From Narthecium ossifragum (taxonomy: Eukaryota > Streptophyta > Magnoliopsida > Dioscoreales > Nartheciaceae), in the NCBI GenBank assembly GCA_963920575.1, contig OY986968.1:25240129-25304128 (forward strand): 64,000 nt of DNA, in the 5' to 3' direction. Below the pieces are notes generated by a model, which was not told where the DNA came from, made no database searches, and was given only the letters and a program-made list of their open reading frames with translations. Positions 47,066-57,878 of the stretch are shown here, piece after piece. Position 1 is the stretch's first letter, and each line of letters opens with the position of its first letter. The translations under genes and the position numbers were made by a program.

Positions 47066-48245
47066 GACAGGATATTCTCTTTTTGATCTGTTCTCTAATT
47101 ATTAGCTGAGAAATGCGACCGGCATTGGGATGCAAATCCTTTTGTATTCTGCCTGTAAACTATCATTTCACCCTCCTGTATATTGGGCTCTATTGTTGTT
47201 CTCTGTTCAAAAAATTTCACTGGAATTTTGTTGCGGATATCATTGTTGTTGGTAATCTCATTTCGATGTTTGCATAGTATGTAGAAAGCATATCCCTTGT
47301 TCCTAAGTGATATGTGTTGCATGGGTTGGATGAAAAATTAAAATCACAGCCCATGGATCTTCCATGCTTTATGTAGGCAAATATGTTAACTTCTAAGAGG
47401 TTAAGGCCAATAAAGGCAGTAGATGCGCGGATATATTGTTATATTTGCATAAAAGCATCAAAAAACAAAATGTTGGTAATATTATTTGAATTCGTGCCAT
47501 ACATTACGAGAGCTCTAATTCGATAGGATTTCGTCTCTGTAGGTGCTCCTCATATTTCCTAATTATATACCCAGGTATTAGAATCAAAACCAATTAATCC
47601 TATTGACAGGAAACCATTTGGTATCCGGTTGGACCCAGATGCAGCATTCATACAGGTCCAGCCAAATTGCTCTTAAGCTACTGGTGTTTTGTCAATCTAA
47701 ATGGTGCAATTCCATAAAAATACCATCTTCTCCAGATGCATGTGAATCTTAAATGTGGGTGCACAATATTCGCGTCCCCTTGTTTTCCAATTGCACTGCA
47801 GTTGAGTCATGGGTGTATGATATAGTGGTAAGGCTTGATCAAGTTCGCCTTGTTATGGCTCCATAATACCCAGTTAGCACCTTTTCTTTGCTTTATTTTA
47901 TTCTTCTGTAAAAATCATATTTTGTAAATGAGTTTCACAAATCGCTTATTATGGTGGGAAATTGATGATCGGATAAATCTGTTTGGAAATGAAGTTCGAC
48001 CAATCAAATATTAATTCTTATTAGATTTGAAATTTAATTTGAATTTAGTAGCATGCGAAAGCTTATTAAACAAGCTCGTTAAGACTCGTTGAGGTCGACA
48101 AATTAAATAAATATCAAGCGACTGCTTAAAACTCCAGTTCAGTTTAAATTGAAATAAGCTCGATTAAAAAAATAATCAAGCCGAGCTTGATCCACAGCCC
48201 AATCCTAAAGTTGTCGGTGGACTCCGACTCAAACCCTATCTTTAT
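47066..48245. other. Intergenic, nothing recognised
   Basis: LRR gene 3' UTR followed by AT-rich DNA without recognisable genes. Confidence 0.5.
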
Positions 48246-48438
48246 GGGCGTGTTTGGTTCATGTGAAGTGGCTCGGAAGTCACTTCAAAAAGTGACTTCC
48301 GAGCCACTTCATGTGTTTGGTTGCTCGGAAGTGGGATTGAAGTGACTTCAGTCCCACTTCCAAATCACTGTAGTCAAAGCTGTCACTTTCCATTTCGACT
48401 TTGGGTCTTTTTGGTCTGAAGTCATTTGAAGTGGAAAA

Positions 48439-49023
48439 TAGTGATGGCAACGGGGCGGATCGGGGCGGATATTGGAAATACCATACCCGTCCCCGCGCTC
48501 CTCCGCCCATACCATAACCGCCCCGTCCCCGCGCGGATAATGGGGATCGCGGACCATAACCATCCTCGCGGGTACGCGGATATTACCCGCAATCCGCGGT
48601 TACCCGCAATCCGCGGTTACCCGCAATCCGCGGTTATCCGCAAAACCTAAAAAAACCATTCAATTAGCATTAAGCCTCTAAAATCTAAATCTAAATCCAA
48701 CAAACTATCATTAACATTCGGTCTCTAAAATCTAGATCCACCAAACACTCATCAACAATTAGTCTTTATTAGAGTATTATTACAAAAATAGACTCTTTAA
48801 AATCCACCAAACCAACATTTAGTGGCGGGGTGGGGCGGATATGCGGGGCGGGGCGGATAGCGGGGCGTATATTACCCAATACCATAATCCGCCCCGTACC
48901 CGCGCGGATTTTAAATTTGTAAACCATACCTGTATCCACGGGTAAAAAATCTATACCATACCCGTCCCTATCGGTGCGAATCGAGTCGGTTATCCAGCGG
49001 GGCGGTCAATTTTGCCATCCCTA
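48439..49023. mobile_element. hAT-type non-autonomous element nested in 48246-49742
   Basis: Ends TAGTGATGGCAA and TTGCCATCCCTA are hAT-like, flanked by the 8-bp pair GTGGAAAA (48431-48438) and GTGGGAAA (49024-49031), one mismatch. Both halves are rich in GGGGCGGAT/ATCCGCCCC, so the 585-bp element is strongly self-complementary. Small tandem copies of ACCCGCAATCCGCGGTT lie near 48585-48640. Confidence 0.8.
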
Positions 49024-49039
49024 GTGGGAAATAATATTA

Positions 49040-49560
49040 ATAATATTATACTGTAATAAAATATTAATATAAGTATGTCTCACATATCACGTGTCACCTC
49101 GTGATTGGTCCACGTCATCTAAAAATAGTATTAATAATATTATACTGTAATAAAATATTAATATAAGTTATTAAATTATTAGTATTTTAAAATTAAAATA
49201 TTATTTTAATGTTTTAATTTTAATATTTTAAGTGGCAAATAATGTTAAAAATATCATACTATAATAAAATATTAATATAAATGGATCCACATGTCACGTG
49301 GCACCTCGTGATTGGTCCACGTCATCTAAAATAGTATTAATAATATTATACTGTAATAAAATATTAATATAAGTTATTAAATTATTAATATTTTAATATT
49401 AAAATATTATTTTAATGTTTTAATTTTAATATTTTAAGTGGCAAATAATGTTAATAATATCATACTGTAATAAAATATTAATATAAATGGATCACACATG
49501 TCACGTGGCATCTCGTGATTGGTCCACGTCATCTAAAATAATATTATTTTTAATATTTTA
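49040..49560. repeat. Three about 205-bp repeats with a CACGTG/ATTGG module
   Basis: The module CACGTG-n-CTCGTGATTGGTCCACGTCAT with the flanking AAAATATTAATATAA occurs three times (near 49090, 49297 and 49502). A fourth and fifth, inverted to each other, are in the palindromic element at 33500-34145. Confidence 0.8.
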
Positions 49561-49743
49561 ATATAGGGAAATTATTAAAATATTAAATAGTTGAGGGTGA
49601 CCATATCCCACTTCAAACACCAACCAAACACCAGAATTCAAAAACCCCCAGAAATCACTTCACTTCACTTCACTCCCCAGAAGTCACTTCACTCCCTAGA
49701 AGTCACTTCACTTCAGCTCACTTCTCAGCAACCAAACAGACCC

Positions 49744-49753
49744 TATATATAAA
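49744..49753 (+). promoter_or_regulatory. Probable TATA box of the B3-domain gene
   Basis: TATATATAAA immediately follows the transposon at 48246-49742 and precedes a GC-moderate leader-like stretch. It is 1.27 kb before the B3 ATG, but about 265 bp if the LINE at 49827-50817 and its duplicated target are removed. Confidence 0.45.
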
Positions 49754-49826
49754 GCAGAGCAGGGTCTCTCCTGAGGAATCCCATATTATTCTTGCATCAC
49801 TCGATGTCTTCAGTTCTTTTTAAGAG

Positions 49827-50817
49827 TGGTTAAACTGCTGGAAGTCACCAGTCGGGCCGCGCGTCAAATTTTTTCTTTGGAGATTTTTTCACGGCAAGAT
49901 CTTGACTTCGGAGGCTCTTTGGCTGCTGGGTTGTGCACCAGACCCATTGTGTTGCATCTGTGGGTCTGAAGCGGAGACCCTCGATCACCTCTTCTTCACC
50001 TGCCCGTTCTCCGCCGATGTGTGGGTTCGGGTGTGCCGAAGCTGGAGGGCGCCTACCTCAGTTGACGATTGTTGGCGGTTGTTCACTGCGGCGGCTAGAT
50101 CGGGACTTGGGGAATGCAAAACAGTGGCCGGCTATTCGTTATGGTGGATCTGGAAGCAAAGAAATGACGTCATCTTCAACAACCGACGCACCTCTTCCGA
50201 GAAGCTTGCCCGTTTAATAGCTCGTCAGGTTAGGGAATTTTCACTGTCTTTCCTTCCCAAACCCCCCTCATCTCCTCCCTCCTCCTCGACAACGCCAATC
50301 CTCCGGACGGATGCCTCGGTTCGTGGTGGAGCCGCAGGTCTTGGAGCTGCCCTCTTCCCGGATGGAGTCTCCGTTGCTTGGACCTGGAAGGGCCGGTGTC
50401 GGGTTAACTCCATCGTTGAAGCTGAGCAATGGGCGATGGAAAGGGGACTGCAGGAGGCGTTTCGTCGCGGGAGTGTTAAGATCATTTTGGAATCTGACTC
50501 GCTGCTGGGAATTGGCTACGCCTCTGGCCGTTTCTGCTGGCCTAGGGACCTGGTTGAGGTTCTCAAGGCAGTCTGGAGGATCGCGACTAATTTCCAAAGC
50601 GTCTTCTTTGTGCACATACCACGGGAGTTCAACACCCTCGCTGATTGCTTGGCCGGCTCCTCTTGGCGTGATAACTCGTTGTAATTAGCACTCCGTAGAC
50701 TAGAGTTGTATTCTAACGGGCATTGTTGCCTGAACTGCTTGTGGTGTGTTCGGCCTTTTCCGAGCTAACCACCGTCATTCCATGTACCACAGCCCTTGGC
50801 TTAACTAAGCAAAAAAA
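49827..50817 (+). mobile_element. 5'-truncated L1-type LINE (RNase H end)
   Basis: Target duplication AGTTCTTTTTAAGAG (49812-49826) and AGTTCTTTCTAAGAG (50818-50832), one mismatch, with an A tail at about 50810. It retains the zinc-finger region (CCICGSEAETLDHLFFTCP), the linker WWIWKQRNDVIF, and an RNase H-like domain (LRTDASVRGGAAGLGAALFP, VEAEQWAMERGLQEA, IILESDSLLGIGY, FVHIPREFNTLADCLA) in one open frame ending at 50684. The sequence is close to the 3' part of the LINE at 34741-39456, hence the same family. Confidence 0.92.
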
Positions 50818-51013
50818 AGTTCTTTCTAAGAGAGAAGATCATGATCAGAGGAAGAGAAAATATGGCAATCAACTTGAAGAAAGAGAAAAGGTCGATGAGG
50901 TTCACCTCCCTTGGTGTAGGTCGATGAGGTTCACCTCCCTTGGTGTTTTCTCAATGGGTGATCGATCTGGTGGAGAAGCATGGGGGCTCTGAGGCTCTGA
51001 GCTCCAGCTCTTG

Positions 51014-51496
51014 ATGGAGAACACCCTCAAGAAGTCCGACGTGGTCCCGCAACAGAATCGGCTGATCATCCCAAGAAGATACATGGAAGCCCACGTCCTG
51101 CCGATGCTCTCCGAGGAAGAGAAGGCCGCTGCCAACGTTCTTGATGATGGCCCATGCATCAAGAAGATGGCCTCCAGCTGTGATGGTGATGGACCTGATG
51201 GTGAAGACGGCGATCGGAACGAGAGGGCGATGAAGCGGAGGAAGAAGGAGAAGGGGAGGGAGCACGAGGGTCTCGGGGTGTGTATGTACGTCAGGAGCGG
51301 GTGGGCGTTTAGGGTGGCGCTGACGCGGTGGGACAGCAGCACTAGCAGAGTCCTCAAGGGCGACGAGTGGCGGATGGTTCGTTTATGGGGCGAACTCAAG
51401 CACGGAGATCCGGTGGAGATGTGGGGGTTCCGTCAGGGGCCCAACAGAGAGCTGAGCTTCGTGATTGCCAAGAAGAGCGTGCCGGAGACTACATGA
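51014..51496 (+). CDS. B3-domain-containing DNA-binding protein (small)
   Basis: A single open frame of 160 residues. The first B3 segment reads TLKKSDVVPQQNRLIIPRRY with YMEAHVLPMLSEEE, followed by an acidic/basic insert (GDGPDGEDGDRNERAMKRRKKEKGRE, the basic part a possible nuclear signal), then the rest of the B3 fold (YVRSGWAFRVALTRWDSS, YVL-like SRVLKGDEWRMVR, GELKHGDPVEMWGFR). This pattern matches the small plant B3 proteins of the DUF313 type, probably nuclear transcription factors. Upstream in the same frame are ELQLL and, six codons before the ATG, a TGA inside a duplicated GGCTCTGA; the family usually has more N-terminal sequence there, so the gene may have lost its original start. 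A 27-bp direct duplication (50893-50946) lies in the leader. LINEs flank it on both sides. Confidence 0.8.
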   Translation: MENTLKKSDVVPQQNRLIIPRRYMEAHVLPMLSEEEKAAANVLDDGPCIKKMASSCDGDGPDGEDGDRNERAMKRRKKEKGREHEGLGVCMYVRSGWAFRVALTRWDSSTSRVLKGDEWRMVRLWGELKHGDPVEMWGFRQGPNRELSFVIAKKSVPETT

Positions 51497-51695
51497 GGAT
51501 CCATGGATGAGTGCTGTCACCATGCATGCATAGGGCTTAGGGTACTTTAGTTAATTTCTTGATTTATTTCTTGAAAGATGCCTTCTATATACACGTCTAA
51601 TTTTCTTGTTCTCGTTTATAGGGCTGATACATTAAATCTAGGGTAGGTTTCATAGTTGTATGATGTTTTGTGTTAATTATCTGGGGTGTCAGTAA
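51497..51695. other. B3 gene 3' flank before the LINE
   Basis: Probable 3' UTR; the matching continuation (TTGATTATTTCTTGAAAGAA) appears after the LINE at 57940, so the LINE split this flank. Confidence 0.5.
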
Positions 51696-51753
51696 CCTGT
51701 AAGGATTGTTTTTTTTGATGAGTTGAGCCTAAAAGGCTAGTAAACAGGACAAC

Positions 51754-54700
51754 TTACAAACACAGTCCTAGAGGTGGCCAAACACCATCCTCATGTTTCC
51801 AACAAAAATCAACAACATTACGCCTACAATGTCTAGCAACAGCATCAGCTCTAGCAACAGTAACACGTGGTCTGCCCACCATCACAACAGAATCGAGTAG
51901 CAACATAATCGCCCAAACCATCTGCACAGAGCTTTCCACCTCCGATGGCCATAGTCTACCACCGTTTAGTATCTCTACTGCGAACCTCGAGTCCGATTCG
52001 ACGACGACACGGCGAACATTCTTTTCAAAGGCCCATCTCAGTCCCATACCTATAGCTTGTAGTTCGGCATCTAATACGGTCGCAGCATTCTCAAGAGTGA
52101 CACCTCTAGCCCAACAGATTTCCCCTCCTGCTTTTTGACAACAAATGGCGCCAACCGCTGCATTGTTATTCCTAAGGAAAGAAGGCATCAACATGTAGAA
52201 TGGCATCTTCCGTTGGGTGAGCAAGACTGCAGGAAATAGAAGCATTGCATTGATACTCATTGGCCAATCGATGTACTCTTCGGATGATGGTCTCCAATGA
52301 ATCATCAACTTCATCAAATACCAACCGATTCCTATCCTTTCAGATTTCCCACAATCCATAGGCAATAGTAGACTTGACATGACGGATCTCCTCCATTGTT
52401 GATGAAGACGTAAAAAGCATACTCGAACAGAAACCAGAGCTCCACCCATTATACTCCGGGCACATCCCCAAAAGAAGTCCATCGAAGAACCTGCCTACCA
52501 ATTCACAACCAAAGAAAGCATGGTCAATAGACTCTGCTTCAAAGTGGCATCTAGGGCAATTCCTTTCTGAAAACATGCAAAATCGCCAAAGGAAATCCCT
52601 TATAGGTAGCCTACCATGTCCAAGCTTCCAAAGGAACTGCCTAATTCGAGGGCCAGCAGGCACCCTCCAAATGGCATTCCAAAAAACTTCTTGTCCTCGG
52701 GAAGAAGGGAGGTTCTTGCGACTGAGTAGGAAGAGGTACGCGCTTGCCGTCGTGATTAAGCCACCATGACCAAATGCCCACCTTACTGTGTCATGTCCGG
52801 CCGGTACGTCAACAACAAGGATTGACTGTGCTAGAGGCTCACCAAAATGCTCCAAGACCTTATCCAAGTTCCATTGGCCGTCTAACCGAAAGTCTGCAAT
52901 TGTAGATGACACCAAAAGCTTTCCCGACGAGAACAAGGAGGGGAACCTTATTAATGGTTCAGAGAGCAGCCATGAATCAAAAAGTATACTAAGGCGACTA
53001 TCACCCTTAGGATTGCCGATGAAGCCACCTCTAATACTATCAGCTGCATCACAAATTCTAGACCAATGAAAAGAAGCTTTATGAGAATCATATCTCGATG
53101 GTAGCAATCCTCTCCATTGGTACTTGGCAAAGGCTAGATTCTTCCAGACCGACGGCTTGTCACCCAACAATGATGCCACCCTCTTTGCTTTAAGAGCTAT
53201 TTGCCAAGTGTTAAGATCCCGGATTCCAAGGCCTCCACATTCTTTCGGGAGGCAAACTGATTTCCAAGAGACACGATTAAAACCTCCCTTCTTGCCTTCC
53301 CAAAGGAAATCTCGAAACATACCTTCAATACGCTTGATTACAGCAACCGGTAGATGCGTCGTGGCCATCACATAACCCGGGATTGGTTGTAAAACTGATC
53401 TCAATAGAATAACACGTCCAGCCTCAGATAGTTTTTTCCCTTGCCAAGAAAGAATCCTATTTGCAAGCTTCTCAAGGAGTGGAGTAAAGTCAGGGGCCCG
53501 CAGTCGCTTCAAAGATAGTGGCACACCAAGGTATGTCCAAGCCTCAACCGCCTCCTCAACATCCAAAATCTGACATATGGTTGGCTTCCTCTCTTCAGGA
53601 AATGTAGGAGAAAACATGATGCTGGATTTGGTTGGATTCATTTCCAACCCAAACAAAACTTTAAAATGCATGAGCTTTTGTTTCAACTTCCTCGCTTCAA
53701 GGCAAGTTGCACGTGAGACGAAAAGGCAATCGTCCGCGTATAACAAATGAGAGATTGAAAACTCTGAGTTCTTGAACTTGAGCCCAATCAACTCAGAATC
53801 CGGCTCATTAAGTATCCTGGAGAGCACTTCTTGGACTATAAGAAAAAGATAGGGCGATAGAGGGTCACCTTGTCTTAAAACGCAGTTCGATTCCAATCTC
53901 CCATGTAGTTTCCCATTGATAATGACAGCAAACCGTGGTCCTGTAACGCATGCCATTGCCCATCTAACCCACACGGAGGGAAAGTTCATCTCAATGAGGG
54001 TCCTCTCAAGAAACTGCCAGTTGACCATGTCATAAGCTGATTTTAGATCCACCTTCACCATCATTAAACTCCTAGATTTAGGAGCAATAAGCACTGAATG
54101 AGCCACCTCAAACGCAGCATCTACATGTCATAAGCTGATTTTAGATCCACCTTCACCATCATTAAACTCCTAGATTTAGGAGCAATAAGCACTGAATGAG
54201 CCACCTCAAACGCAGCATCTATATTGTCGTGAATGGATCGGCCTGGCAGAAATGCTGACTGTTCTAAGCCAATAACAGAGTCCAGTACAACAATCATCCT
54301 ATTTGCAATAATTGTGGTCACCACTTTGTACCCGACGTTGCAAAGACTTATCAGCCGGAAGTCCTTCACACGCATCGGGAGGTTGCACTTAGGAACGAGC
54401 GAAATAAAGGTCTCATTCCATGACGAGGGCAGCCTATTGTTTTGGAAAAACTGTTGGACTAATGACACCAAGTCAGCCCCAACGGTATCCCAATGCATAG
54501 AATAAAATTCCATCGGGATGCCGTCAGGTCCGGAGCATTTGTTCTTCCCCATTCCAACAACCACCGCCTTAATTTCATTAGCTGTGACTTCTTTGACCAA
54601 GTCTGTATGTAGCCTGTCTTCAATCCTCGGTAAGCTTGGCAGGGGAATGTTTTGAGAGCAACCTCCTCCCGTCCATAGCTCAGCGAAGAAGTCAATGAAT

Positions 54701-55905
54701 GCTGCCTCGATTTCCTTCTGTTCCTCTAGAATTCTATCCTCACCAACCTGCAAATGTTTAACCCTTGATCGATGCTTCCTACTGGCCGCCATCTTGTGGA
54801 AGAAAGATGAATTTCTGTCACCATATTTAAGCCAATTCCCCCTGCAACGCTGCCCTACAATAACCTCCTGCTTTTGAATTGCTTCTGCCCAGCGCACCTC
54901 AACATCCTTTTTGAAAAGCTCCTCCTCTGCAGTCAACCCCTGCTCTTCTTCTTTCTTGTAAATGCCCTCCATGCAACATTCTAGCCTCTTACCAAGACCG
55001 AAGATGTCAACTGAAGTCTCACGCCTATCCCAAGCCTTAACATTCTTCTTCAGTTCCTTAATGCGTGCAACAAAATTATAATGCAGGTTACCTCGCAAAG
55101 GCTGGTCCCAGGTAGTGCGCACCAGGGTCTTGAAAGCATTTTGTTTCATCCACCAGTGCTGCAGTCTGAAAATACCCGGACCAGTTAAGGCCTCTCCTCC
55201 TTCATCAAAGGTGATCAAAAGCGGTGCATGGTCAGAAGACACCCGGGCTAGGTGCTTCACCTTTGTCCAAGAGAAAAGCTCCTTCCACAAATCATTGCAC
55301 AGGGCCCTATCCAACCGCTCAAGCACCTTAGAGCGCCCAACTTGGCTGTTGGTCCACGTACAACAAGGGCCAGAAAAACCCAAGTCCATCAAACCTGTAG
55401 AACAGAGAAAACTAAAGAAGTCACGCTCCGAAGAGCCAAAAGTGAATGGGGCACCACCACGTTTCTCCTCCGCCGAGATGATGACGTTGAAATCTCCCAC
55501 GATAATGTGCGGTAGTTCAACTGAGACTACGCGAGAGAGAACCTCCCATAGCTCCCGCCTCTCTGTCGCCGTCCTGGCACCATAGACGGCAGAGATAACC
55601 CAGGACCCATTAACAGCATCAGTGACAACCATATGCATAGCCTGTCTAGAGAACAGAGTACATGATACACGGCCTACTTCCAACCGCCATGTAGCAAGGA
55701 TACCTCCCAGTCTTCCAACAGCTGGTAGAAGGAAGCAGCACCAAGCAGAACCAAGCCTACGGCGAACCCAATCGAGCTTCTCCTCAACAACAAGGGAATC
55801 CAAAATGAAGACAAATGAAGGGTTAAATTCCCGGAAAATCCAGTGGCAGGTGGCGACGACCCTTTCCGCCCCAGCCCCACGACAATTCCAAGCCAAAATC
55901 TTCAT
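51754..55905 (-). pseudogene. LINE ORF2 (endonuclease, reverse transcriptase, RNase H), frameshifted
   Basis: Begins MKILAWNCRGAG at 55905, overlapping the ORF1 stop. Endonuclease motifs: WNCRG, GDFNVI, LERLDRALCN and SSDHAPL; at the usual Glu of the ET motif the sequence has Asp (FVFILDSL). Reverse transcriptase: CSGPDGIPMEF, VKVDLKSAYDMVNW, RQGDPLSPYLFLIVQE and LLYADDCLFV (intact YADD). Then a zf-RVT region (CPRCHFEAESIDHAFFGC) and an RNase H-like end (VLDAELQAIGMGLRWAFE, VVVESDSRFAVEIL). The frame breaks at a 98-bp duplication covering RT motif A (54026-54221) and again near 52350 and about 52190. The RT half from 54106 to about 52370 is open. Confidence 0.9.
54026..54221. repeat. 98-bp tandem duplication inside LINE ORF2
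   Basis: CATGTCATAAGCTGATTTTA starts both copies, at 54026 and 54124, and the copies appear identical. As 98 is not a multiple of three, it shifts ORF2 in the codons of VKVDLKSAYDM. Confidence 0.95.
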
Positions 55906-57878
55906 ACGGAGACCAAACGGGTACCCAGATGCTCGTCTGGTTCCTCCTCCACCAGGTCGTCTGGCCCAGGGTCACCCTCCTCTAACTCTTCATTAAACCA
56001 TTCAAAAGCTTCGTCCTTCTCACAGTCAGCTCCAGCCTCATTCAACAACCGAATAGCATTGAACACCGGAGTATCAGCATGCAGGGCTTCTTCAATCCTC
56101 CTTACACTCTCTTCATGGCATGCTGATACCTCATCCTCGTTCATAGGCTCCTTTCTTTTACCTTTCAGTCCCTGCATGGGCGGTTGTAGTATAGATCGGG
56201 TACTTGATCGAACCGCATTAGGCATCACAACAGGATCAGCATCTGGGCTCAAAACTGGGTCATCACTTGGGGCATTATCAGCACTTGGCCCAATAGGTGT
56301 GCAAAGGCCCAATAAAGATTCAACCTCATGCACAAGAGGCTCAGCTGACCCATTATACTCCACCACCTGAGAGAACCCAGGTGGCCTGCTTGGGGATGAG
56401 GTACAAGAAGCTTGACCTTTACCACCCCCCTCGAGACTCGTGCACACCCTGCTACTTTCTCCTACCTCCACCACCCTGGCAATCTCATCAGCGCGGCCCT
56501 TCCTCGCCTCCAACACGCCACTCTCCACGCGCACCTCGGACTCGGAACCCTTCTCACGAACCCTCTGCCACCTCTGGCGATGACCCTCTCCTCTGCCACC
56601 TCTGACGGCGAGCGGTACCCCGTGCGTAGCACCTCGGGAGTCTCGCACATCTTGGTTCGTGTGCTTCTTGCCTTGGGCCCCGCGCTTCCTCCGAGTGACG
56701 GTGATCCAGCCACCGTCAAAGGGTCTCTCCGACGCCGGCATCGGAGTCGTATGACGTATCGTGACCAGCTCAGCAGTATCGAGAGCAAGGTCAGGTAAGT
56801 CATCGTTTCGAAACCCTCTGGTCACTGCTCCCCTATTTCCCGGTGACGCCGGTGGTGGGACCTCCTCAGCCGCAATATCCGGGCATCCACCCGCTAGATG
56901 ACCAACCCTACCGCAGTTGTTGCAGATCGAGACTCCTTCATACTCAAATTTTTGGAAGAAGTCCTTTCCAGGGTATTCCACTTCCACCCCCACTGCCAAG
57001 GGTTCATCTAGGTTGATCTCCACACAGGCTCGAGCAAAGTAGTATCCTGCCGGTATGCTAGGCAATTGAACCACCACCGGAGTTCCAGCGTGTGAAATAA
57101 TTTTGGTTACAGCATCCTTGTGGTGGAGCTCCGATGGAAGCTCTGGGAGTTGTAACCACACCGTCAATCGATTAAAGAGAGCCTCAGAAGGCCGGAACCC
57201 TCTCTCCCAGCTAACCAGGCCAATAGCTCTCCCCTCCACCAACCAGGGACCGGCAGCTTGCACAAAACATTTGTCCTCTACGCAGCCAAACCGGGCAATG
57301 AAGGTGTTCTCAGAAACACCGGCGATGTGAACATTCCCTTTTGTCTTCCACATGCCAACCAATTTTTCTTTGAGGACTCCCAATGGAATTCTACGCCCCA
57401 TCACCTTGCCTATTAGTGCATTCTCCCAACCTTGGCAGAACAAATCTACCTCATCCTTCCCAAACACGACTTTCCGGTTACACCGAGCTCGTAGGGAGGC
57501 CATCTCCGGCGAGACAGACAAAAGGCCACTGGCCTGTGGTGGAGAAGCCCTCACCGCCTCAAGGAAAGAGCTAGGTCTTCCTTGCTCCATACCAACAATC
57601 CCAGAATTCCTCCCCGAATCCTCCGAGATAGGGGAAGGCAAAGTCTCAACCAAACCACGAATATCACCAGAAGATGGTTCCTGGAGCAGGGGAGAGCGTT
57701 CCCCTGTTCCAACAGCCATCTCCAAGCTTTCCCCCACACAACCCTCCACACCCTTCGCCTTACGATCTTTCCTAACCTCTTTCATCTCCTTCTTCTCTTT
57801 TCTTAGTTCCTGCTGTAGCAAAACTAACTGTCTAACCCTCGTTACAAGAGCCTTCTTCTCCTTCACCTTCTTCTTCAT
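55902..57878 (-). CDS. LINE ORF1, DUF4283 and CCHC zinc-knuckle protein
   Basis: An uninterrupted frame of 658 residues. A basic start (MKKKVKEKKALVTRVRQL) with a likely coiled coil is followed by a DUF4283-like domain at about residues 140-290 (WENALIGKVMGRRIPLGVLK, ARFGCVEDKCFVQAAGPWLV) and a zinc knuckle CNNCGRVGHLAGGC at about 317-332. The remainder is low-complexity, Gly/Arg- and acidic-rich. In plant L1 elements this protein packages the RNA. Its stop overlaps the ORF2 start by four bases (ATGA). Confidence 0.9.
   Translation of the reverse strand: MKKKVKEKKALVTRVRQLVLLQQELRKEKKEMKEVRKDRKAKGVEGCVGESLEMAVGTGERSPLLQEPSSGDIRGLVETLPSPISEDSGRNSGIVGMEQGRPSSFLEAVRASPPQASGLLSVSPEMASLRARCNRKVVFGKDEVDLFCQGWENALIGKVMGRRIPLGVLKEKLVGMWKTKGNVHIAGVSENTFIARFGCVEDKCFVQAAGPWLVEGRAIGLVSWERGFRPSEALFNRLTVWLQLPELPSELHHKDAVTKIISHAGTPVVVQLPSIPAGYYFARACVEINLDEPLAVGVEVEYPGKDFFQKFEYEGVSICNNCGRVGHLAGGCPDIAAEEVPPPASPGNRGAVTRGFRNDDLPDLALDTAELVTIRHTTPMPASERPFDGGWITVTRRKRGAQGKKHTNQDVRDSRGATHGVPLAVRGGRGEGHRQRWQRVREKGSESEVRVESGVLEARKGRADEIARVVEVGESSRVCTSLEGGGKGQASCTSSPSRPPGFSQVVEYNGSAEPLVHEVESLLGLCTPIGPSADNAPSDDPVLSPDADPVVMPNAVRSSTRSILQPPMQGLKGKRKEPMNEDEVSACHEESVRRIEEALHADTPVFNAIRLLNEAGADCEKDEAFEWFNEELEEGDPGPDDLVEEEPDEHLGTRLVSV

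Larger units (their letters stand above)
48246..49742. mobile_element. Composite non-autonomous DNA transposon
   Basis: Ends are inverted: left GGGCGTGTTTGGTT, right AACCAAACAGACCC, each continuing into GAAGTGACTTC/GAAGTCACTTC-rich DNA. A possible TAT duplication flanks it (48243-48245, 49743-49745). The core is AT-rich with a three-fold repeat (49040-49560), and a hAT-type element sits inside at 48439-49023. No transposase is present. The TSD is short, so the superfamily (PIF/Harbinger-like by end sequence) is tentative. Confidence 0.65.
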
